DNA of 10,620 bases, from NCBI GenBank assembly GCA_039933635.1, contig JBDTNQ010000129.1:1-10620 (forward strand), written 5' to 3'. The notes below the pieces were generated by a model that made no database searches, was not told where the DNA came from, and saw only the letters and a program-made list of their open reading frames with translations. The DNA is from JBDTNQ01 sp039933635 (GTDB lineage Bacteria > Acidobacteriota > Vicinamibacteria > Vicinamibacterales > SCN-69-37). Every line of letters begins with the position of its first letter. The first letter of the stretch is position 1. A program made the position numbers and the translations under genes. Shown piece after piece: positions 1 through 6,993 of the stretch.

Positions 1-858
1 CTACGCTAGCGCAGAGTCCTGGTGCTTTTGAAGGGGCTGACGGCCCGTGCGTCGCGCGCGTGCCTGAACGCGGCGCCACGCTTCCCAGACGTTGCCGACG
101 AGGACCCCAGCCAACAGGTAGTACGCCGCGCCGACCCATTCGAAGACGGCGAAGCTGACCACGGCCACGATGGCGCCGCAGATGATCTGATCCGGATACT
201 TGACGGGCGACGTCGGGGGATCCGTGAGGATGAAAAAGGCGAAGAACAGCGCCATCTGCACATCCGGCGCGCGGAAGATTTCGGCCACGTGCACGGGACT
301 GCCGACAAACGCGGTCACGCTGAACAGCAGGTAGTACGTCCCGAGGAACACTAGCACCAGCGGCATCTTGTTGACGCGATCCGTGATGAAGGCGCCCGTC
401 GCAAGCAGGATCACAGTCATCCACGGCGCCAGATCGGGCAGCGCGCCCCACCAGCTCTGTCCGGTGTCGAACACGTAGAAGGTCGCGACGATGGCCACCG
501 CGGCGGGATTGAAGATGTTCGCCGACTTCGTGCGCAGGACGTACTTGCTCACCACACCGACGACGGCCGTCACCGCGGCGACCCACCACGGCTCGAGGGG
601 GCTGAGGAGCATGGCGACGAAGAGTCCGGTCAACAACGCACCGCTGGGGAACTCCCAGGCGCCTGTACGCCAGCGGAGGATCGGGGCATCAACGAGCATT
701 GCGGCGATCGCGGCCGCCGCCAGCGTCGGGCCCACGCGGTCGAATCCTTCGACAGGCGCGGCCAAAGCGGCCAGCGCCCCCAGAATCAGGATGAGCAGGC
801 CCTTCGGGGTGCGGAAGAACTTGCGGAGCGCCGCGGCCGGCGTGACAGTGCGGCTCAC
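1..858 (-). CDS. RnfD/NqrB-like membrane protein (short form)
   Basis: A 285-residue integral membrane protein of the RnfD/NqrB/RnfE-like fold, in which such subunits carry flavin and pass electrons across the inner membrane. About nine or ten hydrophobic segments are visible, for example residues 20-36, 45-60, 74-90, 92-107, 143-158, 166-184, 198-212 and 226-256. The family signature is NIFNPAA at 114-120, preceded by a basic stretch, and FFILTDPPTSP at 208-218. Family members are usually about 320-400 residues and carry an (S/T)GAT flavin-attachment motif in a large periplasmic loop after the NPA helix. Here that loop is only about a dozen residues and the motif is absent. The start is GTG at 858, which overlaps the TGA of the upstream apbE-type gene (GTGA, 4 nt), so translation is probably coupled. 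The frame is open further upstream, but only across apbE. The stop codon is the first triplet of the window. The RnfD-like call is firm; which complex it belongs to is unknown. Confidence 0.85.
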   Translation of the reverse strand: MSRTVTPAAALRKFFRTPKGLLILILGALAALAAPVEGFDRVGPTLAAAAIAAMLVDAPILRWRTGAWEFPSGALLTGLFVAMLLSPLEPWWVAAVTAVVGVVSKYVLRTKSANIFNPAAVAIVATFYVFDTGQSWWGALPDLAPWMTVILLATGAFITDRVNKMPLVLVFLGTYYLLFSVTAFVGSPVHVAEIFRAPDVQMALFFAFFILTDPPTSPVKYPDQIICGAIVAVVSFAVFEWVGAAYYLLAGVLVGNVWEAWRRVQARARRTGRQPLQKHQDSALA

Positions 859-1829
859 GACACGCGGACCTGACTGAAGTGCGTGGTCGCGTGCTCGCCG
901 AGCGACGCGTCGACAATCAGGCCGTCGACGTCGTGGGCCGCCAGAAAGGCGATGCCCTCCGCTGGCCCAAGCGCGAACGCCGCGGTCGCGAAGGCATCGG
1001 CCACGATGGCCGTTGGCGCGAGCACGGTGGCACTTACGGCAGCCAGCGCCGGTTGCGACGTGCGGGCGTCCATGAGATGCGAGTGTCCATCGGCTCCGCT
1101 TCGGCGTTCGTAATCGCCGGACGTGCACACCGCGCGATTGGAGACGCGCAGCATAGCAATCGTCTCCCCCTCGCGGCGCGGGTGCCTGATGCCGACGCGC
1201 CACGGCTCGTCGTGGGCATTGAGTCCGCTCAGAAACAGATCCCCGCCGGCATCGACGACGAAGTTCCGATACTCGCGCAGGGCGCTTGCCGCAAGGTCGA
1301 CGGCCAGGCCCTTGGCGACGCCACCGAGGTCGAGCACGAGCGGCCGGCGCAGCGTCACGGTCAGGTGCTCGGCGTCGATCTCGACATCACGATACGTGAC
1401 GTCGGGCCCGGTCGCGGCGCCGGAACCGGACTCCACGCCTGACTGGTAGTGACGCGTGAAGCCACGCGCCTCCATGCGCGCGCCAATCGTCGGATCAAAC
1501 GCGCCGCCGCTGGCCTCCGCACACGCAATCGCAAACTGGAGCACTTCGTAGAGCATCGGACTCACGTGCACCGGGACGCCAGGTTGCGCGATGAGGCGTC
1601 GAAGCTCACTGTGTGGATCGAAACGCGAGCACACGTCCTCGGCGCCCCGGCACCATCCCATGGCATCGTCGACGGTCTGCTCCACGTCGTGCCGCACGGA
1701 TTCGGCGTCCGATTCCATGACGACTTCGATGGTGAGCACGGTGCCCATGAGCGATGAGGAGTGTCGATAGACCGGACGGCCGCGCCCGCGCGTGGCGCGC
1801 GCGCTGGAAGTGTCGCCGGGGAACGTCAC
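855..1829 (-). CDS. apbE: FAD:protein FMN transferase (ApbE family)
   Basis: A 324-residue ApbE-family flavin transferase. The family uses FAD and Mg2+ to attach FMN covalently to the Thr of a Dxx(S/T)GAT motif in a target protein. Visible motifs in order are LMGT at 27-30, FDPTIG at 111-116, LDLGGVAKG at 166-174, DAGGD at 193-197, TSGDYER at 236-242, HLMDARTSQP at 251-260 and ADAFATAAF at 277-285, whose Asp279 is the expected metal ligand. The length is typical. The start is GTG at 1829, only 4 nt after the stop of the FMN_bind gene; an alternative ATG at 1748 begins right at the MGT motif and would shorten the protein by 27 residues. ApbE proteins are often periplasmic lipoproteins, but neither start gives a signal peptide or lipobox here. 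The gene lies between a plausible substrate (FMN_bind protein) and an RnfD-like membrane partner, which supports a dedicated maturation role. Confidence 0.93.
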   Translation of the reverse strand: MTFPGDTSSARATRGRGRPVYRHSSSLMGTVLTIEVVMESDAESVRHDVEQTVDDAMGWCRGAEDVCSRFDPHSELRRLIAQPGVPVHVSPMLYEVLQFAIACAEASGGAFDPTIGARMEARGFTRHYQSGVESGSGAATGPDVTYRDVEIDAEHLTVTLRRPLVLDLGGVAKGLAVDLAASALREYRNFVVDAGGDLFLSGLNAHDEPWRVGIRHPRREGETIAMLRVSNRAVCTSGDYERRSGADGHSHLMDARTSQPALAAVSATVLAPTAIVADAFATAAFALGPAEGIAFLAAHDVDGLIVDASLGEHATTHFSQVRVS

Positions 1830-1833
1830 GGGG

Positions 1834-2688
1834 TTACTTGGCTTTCGCGAGGGCGTCCATCACCGCGTCGTAGAACGCATTGGTGCTCTGCGTGGCGCCG
1901 GTGACGTAGTCGACTTCCGCACTTTGCCGCTGGGCAACCTGCGGCGGCAGCGGTGAAATCCAGGAGCACGGGTAGCGCGTCCAGCACTGACTGATCGTCG
2001 CTGACAGGATGCGACCGGATGCAATCACAACGGTAGCCTGAATGTCGCCATGACGACAGGTGCCCCACCCGGTGTACGAGCCGTCCTTGAGGGCCACTTT
2101 CACCGGCGCGCCGACGGTCGCGGCCGCCGCGAGCGCGGACGGTGTTGGCGTGGCGGTCGCCGCGGCGACGGGCGCAACCGAGGTCTCGACGGCCGGAGCT
2201 GCGGCAGCCGGCGCGGCCGCCGTCGGCGACCCGGTGGAGGCGCCCAACGCGGACGCCCCGGTGTTCTCAGCCACCATCGGCGACGAGGTCGTCTTGGCGA
2301 CCGGGGCTGCACTTGATTCGCGAGCCGGCACAACCGGCGACGGCGTCGCCCGCAACGCCGGCGCACTGTCCGTCGTCGAACGCGCATCAACCGGCGAATC
2401 AGCGGCCGCTGAACGCCCAACGGCGGCGGGCGGCGCTGTTTCGGCAAGCGGCGGCAGGCTCATCGTGGGCGGCGGAGCCTCGGCCGGCACTGGCGCCGGG
2501 CGGCGACGAGGCGTGGCATCGTCGGCGAACCGCTCGGAGGCCGCCTTCGTGCGGGTATAGCCGATGGCGTAGATCGCGAAGACGGATGCCGACCCGAGCG
2601 CGACGAGCCCGTTCGTGACCCGCGTGGTCTTCTGTCCGGTCCGCTGGCCCGCGGGGCGGCTGTTTGGAATCATGGAGTTGACGCCCAC
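1834..2688 (-). CDS. Membrane-anchored FMN_bind domain protein with Ala/Pro-rich tether
   Basis: A 284-residue protein in three parts. One transmembrane helix lies at about 26-44, after a basic N-terminus. A low-complexity Ala/Pro/Ser/Thr-rich stretch runs from about 55 to 195. An FMN_bind domain (PF04205-type) occupies about 197-284. The domain opens with DGSYTGWG at 202-209 and ends with DYVTGATQST at 260-269, matching the ApbE target motif Dxx(S/T)GAT; Thr266 is the predicted FMN attachment site. Three cysteines, C211, C235 and C241, sit inside the domain and none forms a CxxCH haem motif. The likely role is a tethered extracytoplasmic electron carrier flavinylated by the adjacent ApbE. 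The sequence does not fix topology, because basic residues flank both ends of the helix. The start is uncertain: GTG at 2688 (used here) or ATG at 2673, five codons downstream; neither has a strong ribosome binding site. It lies 70 nt after the aldo/keto reductase gene and 4 nt before apbE. Confidence 0.87.
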   Translation of the reverse strand: MGVNSMIPNSRPAGQRTGQKTTRVTNGLVALGSASVFAIYAIGYTRTKAASERFADDATPRRRPAPVPAEAPPPTMSLPPLAETAPPAAVGRSAAADSPVDARSTTDSAPALRATPSPVVPARESSAAPVAKTTSSPMVAENTGASALGASTGSPTAAAPAAAAPAVETSVAPVAAATATPTPSALAAAATVGAPVKVALKDGSYTGWGTCRHGDIQATVVIASGRILSATISQCWTRYPCSWISPLPPQVAQRQSAEVDYVTGATQSTNAFYDAVMDALAKAK

Positions 2689-2758
2689 ATCTTAGTCCAA
2701 GTGCTATTACCGCTTGGGGGAGGGAAACGTTTACGCCAGGAAGCCGCACGCCCGTCTT

Positions 2759-3781
2759 CTAGAACCGCCGCTCGCCCGGTGCTCTGTCCGATCCCAGCGA
2801 GTCCATCCACGCCGGGTAGCCGGGCGCAATCTTACTGGCCTCATCGAGCTCCTTCAGATCCTCGGGACTCAACACGAGATCGATCGTGCGCAGGTTGTCA
2901 TCGAGCTGCGCCCGCGTTCGCGCACCGATGATCACGCTCGTGACGACGTCATGGGCGAGCACCCAGGCGAGTGCGACCTGAGGCACGGTCACCCCGTGGC
3001 GATCCGCCACCGCGCGCAGGACGTCCAGCACGTCGAAGCCCTGCGCCTTGTCCACGGGCGGAAAGTCGAACGTCGTGCGCCGGCCCGACTCCGCGCCGCC
3101 GTCCCGCGTGAACTTGCCCGACAGGAAACCGCCGGCGAGCGGACTCCAGACGAGCAGTCCCATCTGCTGGTCGCGCAGGAACGGCACGATCTCACGCTCC
3201 AGATCGCGGCCCACGAGCGAGTAGTACGACTGCGTGCAGCGGAAGCGCTCAATGTGCTGCTCGCGGGAAACCGCGTTCGCCTTCATCATCAGCCACGCTG
3301 GCACATTCGAGCAGCCGATGTACCGCACCTTCCCGCTGCGCACCAGATCGTCTAGTGCACGCAGCGTGTCCTCGATGTTCGTGAGCATGTCGGGACGATG
3401 GATCTGGTAGAGGTCGATGTAGTCCGTCCCGAGGCGCGTCAGACTCGCGTCGACGGCGTCGATGATGTGCGAGCGCGACAAGCCGACCTCATTCGGGCCC
3501 GGCCCCATGCGGCCGCGTACTTTCGTGGCCAGTACGACCTCCTGCCGGCGGCCGGACAGCGCGCGGCCGACGAGCGTTTCCGACTCGCCCGTCGCGTAGA
3601 CGTTTGCCGTGTCGACGAAGTTGATGCCGGCTTCCAGCGCGCGGTGCACAATGCCGTTCACATCCGCCTGCTCGAGCGCGCCCATGCGCTCCCACACCTG
3701 CCCTCGCCCGCCGAACGTCATGGTGCCGAGGCAGAGTTCGGAGACGAAGATCCCGGTATCCGCGAGTTTTCGATATTTCAT
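2759..3781 (-). CDS. Aldo/keto reductase
   Basis: A complete 340-residue NADPH-dependent aldo/keto reductase, expected to be cytoplasmic and to reduce aldehydes or ketones; the substrate cannot be read from the sequence. The catalytic tetrad of the family is visible: D57 (in FVDTANVY), Y62, K87 (ATKVRG) and H128 (YQIHRPD). The cofactor-binding end of the barrel is visible at SVIIGARTRAQLDDN (282-296). The GTMTFGG start at 19-25 and the general layout resemble the YajO/YghZ-like bacterial group rather than sugar reductases. The ATG at 3781 has a near-perfect Shine-Dalgarno sequence, GGAGG, 7 nt upstream, the best in the window. The gene begins 60 nt after the second VWFA gene and ends 70 nt before the FMN_bind gene, so it may share a transcript with either group. 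Nothing links it biochemically to the flavin module, and co-location alone is weak evidence. Confidence 0.94.
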   Translation of the reverse strand: MKYRKLADTGIFVSELCLGTMTFGGRGQVWERMGALEQADVNGIVHRALEAGINFVDTANVYATGESETLVGRALSGRRQEVVLATKVRGRMGPGPNEVGLSRSHIIDAVDASLTRLGTDYIDLYQIHRPDMLTNIEDTLRALDDLVRSGKVRYIGCSNVPAWLMMKANAVSREQHIERFRCTQSYYSLVGRDLEREIVPFLRDQQMGLLVWSPLAGGFLSGKFTRDGGAESGRRTTFDFPPVDKAQGFDVLDVLRAVADRHGVTVPQVALAWVLAHDVVTSVIIGARTRAQLDDNLRTIDLVLSPEDLKELDEASKIAPGYPAWMDSLGSDRAPGERRF

Positions 3782-3788
3782 GAAGGGT

Positions 3789-3793
3789 CCTCC
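3789..3793 (-). promoter_or_regulatory. Strong ribosome binding site of the aldo/keto reductase gene
   Basis: On the minus strand these bases read GGAGG, 7 nt before the ATG at 3781. This is the clearest Shine-Dalgarno sequence in the window and fixes the reductase start. Its strength contrasts with the coupled GTG starts elsewhere in the run and suggests independent ribosome loading on this gene. Confidence 0.75.
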
Positions 3794-3841
3794 AAGCCGG
3801 CGGTCACGACCCGGGTCCTGGGGACCACGGACTGCCGTGTG

Positions 3842-4705
3842 TCACCGGACCACGTAGCTTCGACGCGCGCGTACTTCGACGGCGGGACGCTGGACGCGCA
3901 CCTCGAGTGCGTGCGAGCCCTCGCGCGTCACGCCGGTGGGCGTGAACGTGAGCACGTAACTGGATCGAAAGGTCTCCACGGTGCGCCGCAGTTGGCTGCC
4001 CAGCGTCTCGGACGGAAGCAGCGCGACGGTGGTACCGCCGGTTTCCGCGGCAAGCTCCGTGTAGATCCGATCGGCCGGTCTGCGAATCGGCGTGGCCAAC
4101 ACGACGCTCACTGTCGGAGACGTGCGGCGAGCCGTCTCGAGCAGCGCCTCTGGCGTGGTGATGCTGATGCTGTCCTTGCCGTCGCTCAGCAGCACGATGA
4201 ACTGCCGTCGATCGGCCGTGGTGCCGCTCGCCAGCGCCACGGCGAGTGTATCGAGCACGGCGCTGCTGCCGCCGGGCGCCAGCGCCGTGAATGCCGGTGC
4301 CAAGACAGCCTGCTCTGCGTCCACCTCGATCAATCGGCGCACCCGCATGTTGAACGTCAAGATGCGTAACCGGTCGCTGGGCCGAAGCGTCTTCTGCAGG
4401 TCGCCGGCGCTCTGGCGTAGTTGCTCGAGCACTTTGCCGGAGACGCTGCCGCTGATGTCGAGCAGCACCGTCAGGTCGATCGGCACCTTCTCGTACGAGA
4501 GGCTGGCAATCTGCTGCACCACACCGTTGTCGAGAAGCTGGAAATCCGTCACCGCCAGCCCGGAAACGGGCCGACCGCCACGTTGCACGGACACGCCGAC
4601 ACTGACCGCATCCACGCCGGCCCGGAACGTGGCGTCCTGCGCGCCTGGCGTCACGGCCGCGAGCGTCACGACGATCGCCACCACGAAGCGACGCAGACCT
4701 CTCAC
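3842..4705 (-). CDS. Secreted VWFA-domain protein with intact MIDAS (acidobacterial VWFA-related type)
   Basis: A 287-residue exported protein. The start is taken as GTG at 4705, which overlaps the TGA of the upstream VWFA gene (GTGA, 4 nt) and gives a clean signal peptide: a basic MRGLRR, a hydrophobic core at 8-18 and probable cleavage after about residue 22 (PGAQ). A short block at 26-66, starting ATFRAGVD and including LLDNG, corresponds to the N-terminal block of the upstream gene. The von Willebrand A domain follows from about 75 to 255. Its metal-ion-dependent adhesion site looks complete: DISGS at 83-87, a GGSS turn near 145-148 and SDGKDS at 174-179. The function is probably extracellular or periplasmic protein-protein binding; no partner can be named. 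Starting further upstream, inside the preceding gene, would lose the signal peptide and is unlikely. Confidence 0.85.
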   Translation of the reverse strand: MRGLRRFVVAIVVTLAAVTPGAQDATFRAGVDAVSVGVSVQRGGRPVSGLAVTDFQLLDNGVVQQIASLSYEKVPIDLTVLLDISGSVSGKVLEQLRQSAGDLQKTLRPSDRLRILTFNMRVRRLIEVDAEQAVLAPAFTALAPGGSSAVLDTLAVALASGTTADRRQFIVLLSDGKDSISITTPEALLETARRTSPTVSVVLATPIRRPADRIYTELAAETGGTTVALLPSETLGSQLRRTVETFRSSYVLTFTPTGVTREGSHALEVRVQRPAVEVRARRSYVVR

Positions 4706-6969
4706 TGCAGCACCTCGCGCAGCGCGGCGCGCGTCATCGTGAACTGCCGGCCGTCGCCGATCCAGTACACCCACCACGGATCATTGTCGGCGGCATCGGC
4801 GGTCTGAATGCTCTCGGCCAGTGCCGCGGCATCCTCGAACTGTCCGCGCGCCACGAGCAACGTCATCAACGCCGCGCGCGCGCTCTGGGCGCGGGGCCAT
4901 GTGTCGAGCGCCAACCGAAACGACGCGGCGGCATCGTCAAGGCGACCGAGCGACCGCAGGATCTGCCCGCGGACCAGGTCGCGGAGATAGCGCACGGGCG
5001 CGTCCGGCGGCTCTCCTTTCGCGGCGTCGATCAGGGCCAGCGCATCCGTGAAGCGTCCGGCCCGGAACTGCAGCCACGCCGCGCGGAGACGCGCTTCGTG
5101 CTCCGTGCTGCCCGAGAACGCGGCGGTATACGCATCTAGAATCCGCCGCTCACCCTCATCGACTGGCACGGCAGCCGCGCCCGCCTCGCGTGGAGCGACG
5201 CCGATCGCCATTTGCTGATCGCGGACGACGGCCACGGCCAGCCGGAGACGCGAATCCGCCGGACATCGTTCGATCGCGCGTTCCGCAAAGGGGGTACTGG
5301 TAAGCGGATTGAACAGACCTTCGAGTCCCGCGACGGCCGTACGGAGCCAGGCGCACTCAAAGGCATCGTTCACGTTCTCGGCTCTCACGCGAATCGTGTA
5401 TTCCCCCAACAGCCGCGCCGCTTCTTCCTTCGTGAACCGGGACTCGGCCTGGAGGCCTGCGAGCGCCAGATCGAGCGCAAACGCCGCAGCGCGCCGCGGC
5501 GCCGCGGGCCACGGCAGGCCCCCATCCCGGAAGCGACGCAGCACATCGTCGGCATGCACCTCGGCCATCGCGCGGCTCAGGGTCGTACGATCGTCGCGGT
5601 CGAACGCATCGGCGAGCGTCCGCACGTCCGGTGCGACCGGGGTACCGACGGGCGGACGAGTGCTGATCGTGGTTTCGGCCACGGCTGGCGTTGAGTTCGC
5701 CGCCGGCGGCCGGGGCGTTCCCCGCTTCGGCACGACCAGCCACGCCCGTCCGCGCACGCTGGCCGCGCGATCGCGGACCTGGACCTTCAGCTGTCGAGGC
5801 CGGCCATCAAGATCCTGCGGGGTCGATTCCACGCCCAGCAAGTAATAGCTGGACGTCTCCTTCAGAATCCGGTCGAACGCCGGACCGGCATTGCCGGAGT
5901 CGACGCGGACGAGATCGCCACCGGAACTGGTTGCCATGAGCGCGGGGGCGGCACTCATCAAATCGCGATCGCGGCTGCGCTTGATGCCGCGGGCTCGGGC
6001 GACCTGCGCCGTGTCGGTGACGAGTGAGACCTGATCGACGTACAAGCTATACAGGTTCACGTTCGACCGCGCGGCCGTCTCTCCGAGTTGCATCGCCAGC
6101 GCGGAGACGTCGGGCCGAGCACGGGGATCGTCGGACGACAGGAGACCGCCAGTCAGCATGACGACGGTCTTCCGGGTGTCGACCGGAGCCAAAGCCAGGA
6201 ACAGCGATCGCAGCGTGCCGATCGAGGCCTGCGTTACGCCCTCACTAAAGAGAACCTGCGCGTTGATCTCCGCCCGCAGGCGATCCGCGCATTGGCTATC
6301 CGGCCCATTGGGATCACCGTCCTTGTGGCACAGGCTCTCGATCAAATCTCCCGCCTGAGACTGCGCACTTCCCTGCCCCTCGATGATCTCCGTCGGTGAC
6401 AGTTTGAATTCGCCGTAGGGCGGATCGCGGTGCCCGGCGATCTTGCTCAAGGCACGCAGCACCTGATCGTGATCTGACGTCGGATCCACTGCCGGCCCGG
6501 TCGGATACGTCAGCAGCCCGACCTCGTCACGAGGCGAGAGCTTGGCAATGAAGTCAGCCGCTCCGCGCAACACCGATGCCGTCACACCTGCGTCGAGCGT
6601 GGTGGCGTCCACGGCAAGGACGAAGATTCGCGGCGGCCCGGGCTGCGTCGCCTTCTCCGCGACTCTCGCCCCCTGAACCGAGGATGACACCGCAGAAGCC
6701 GGCCCACTCACGACCGTGCGGTAGTCGACAAAATCCGCAGAAACGACTCGCCGCTTCTTGCCGTCGACGGTGACCTCGAACTGCGCTGCGTCGAGGTCCG
6801 CCACCGGATTGCCATCCTTGCCGACGATCTGCACGTCGATCGGGATCAGATCGATTCCAGCCCGAAACGTCGGCTGGCCATCCTGAGCGTGAACGAACAG
6901 ACTTCCGCCGAGGGCGGCCAGCACCGTGACCATCGCTCGAACGGTGCCGCGACGAACGACGCTGGACAT
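4702..6969 (-). CDS. Secreted VWFA-related protein with C-terminal helical (TPR-like) repeats
   Basis: A 755-residue exported protein of the acidobacterial VWFA-related type (TIGR03436-like). Residues 1-29 form a signal peptide ending in HAQ. The block PTFRAGIDLIPIDVQ at 33-47, through DGKKRRV at 69-75, is the family's N-terminal beta region. A von Willebrand A-like fold spans about 113-385, ending in SSYYLLG (373-379), a recurrent phrase in this family. The MIDAS position reads DATTL at 121-125 instead of DxSxS, and the second acidic site reads LTGGLLSSDD, so metal binding is doubtful. After a Pro/Thr-rich linker (415-448), residues about 450-725 are Ala/Leu-rich paired helices resembling TPR units (e.g. 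630-650, 665-690, 698-720), and the protein ends near DPWWVYWIGDG (730-740). The ATG at 6969 has AAGAGG 4 nt upstream. It starts 24 nt after the beta-helix gene and overlaps the next VWFA gene by 4 nt, so the three probably form one operon. Confidence 0.87.
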   Translation of the reverse strand: MSSVVRRGTVRAMVTVLAALGGSLFVHAQDGQPTFRAGIDLIPIDVQIVGKDGNPVADLDAAQFEVTVDGKKRRVVSADFVDYRTVVSGPASAVSSSVQGARVAEKATQPGPPRIFVLAVDATTLDAGVTASVLRGAADFIAKLSPRDEVGLLTYPTGPAVDPTSDHDQVLRALSKIAGHRDPPYGEFKLSPTEIIEGQGSAQSQAGDLIESLCHKDGDPNGPDSQCADRLRAEINAQVLFSEGVTQASIGTLRSLFLALAPVDTRKTVVMLTGGLLSSDDPRARPDVSALAMQLGETAARSNVNLYSLYVDQVSLVTDTAQVARARGIKRSRDRDLMSAAPALMATSSGGDLVRVDSGNAGPAFDRILKETSSYYLLGVESTPQDLDGRPRQLKVQVRDRAASVRGRAWLVVPKRGTPRPPAANSTPAVAETTISTRPPVGTPVAPDVRTLADAFDRDDRTTLSRAMAEVHADDVLRRFRDGGLPWPAAPRRAAAFALDLALAGLQAESRFTKEEAARLLGEYTIRVRAENVNDAFECAWLRTAVAGLEGLFNPLTSTPFAERAIERCPADSRLRLAVAVVRDQQMAIGVAPREAGAAAVPVDEGERRILDAYTAAFSGSTEHEARLRAAWLQFRAGRFTDALALIDAAKGEPPDAPVRYLRDLVRGQILRSLGRLDDAAASFRLALDTWPRAQSARAALMTLLVARGQFEDAAALAESIQTADAADNDPWWVYWIGDGRQFTMTRAALREVLQ

Positions 6970-6973
6970 ATGG

Positions 6974-6979
6974 CCTCTT
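6974..6979 (-). promoter_or_regulatory. Ribosome binding site of the long VWFA gene
   Basis: The minus strand reads AAGAGG here, 4 nt before the ATG at 6969. Spacing is a little short, but the purine run supports this ATG as the start. It lies inside the 24-nt gap after the beta-helix gene, as expected for genes on one transcript. Confidence 0.55.
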
Positions 6980-6993
6980 GGTGGACGATGGGC

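Noticed and set aside
859..1203. Upstream extension of the RnfD-like frame to 1203
   Set aside because: The added 115 residues are Arg-rich, antisense to nothing but in a different frame from apbE, and resemble no RnfD N-terminus.
2670..2690. A six-codon mini-frame (ATG at 2690, TGA overlapping the ATG at 2673) before the FMN_bind gene
   Set aside because: Such short frames arise often by chance, no ribosome binding site precedes it, and the in-frame GTG at 2688 gives a simpler explanation.
3808..3826. Palindrome GACCCGGGTC and small GGTCC/GGACC hairpin between the second VWFA gene and the reductase
   Set aside because: The stem is only 5 bp with a 3-nt loop and no T-run, too weak to call a terminator.
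3398..4369. A 323-codon open frame on the plus strand
   Set aside because: It runs antisense through the aldo/keto reductase and the second VWFA gene, both well supported by motifs, and its translation has no recognisable fold. It is a shadow frame typical of GC-rich DNA.
4706..4777. Upstream extension of the second VWFA gene to 4777
   Set aside because: It adds 24 charged residues before the signal peptide and lies wholly inside the preceding gene; the GTG at 4705 overlapping the stop is a better start.
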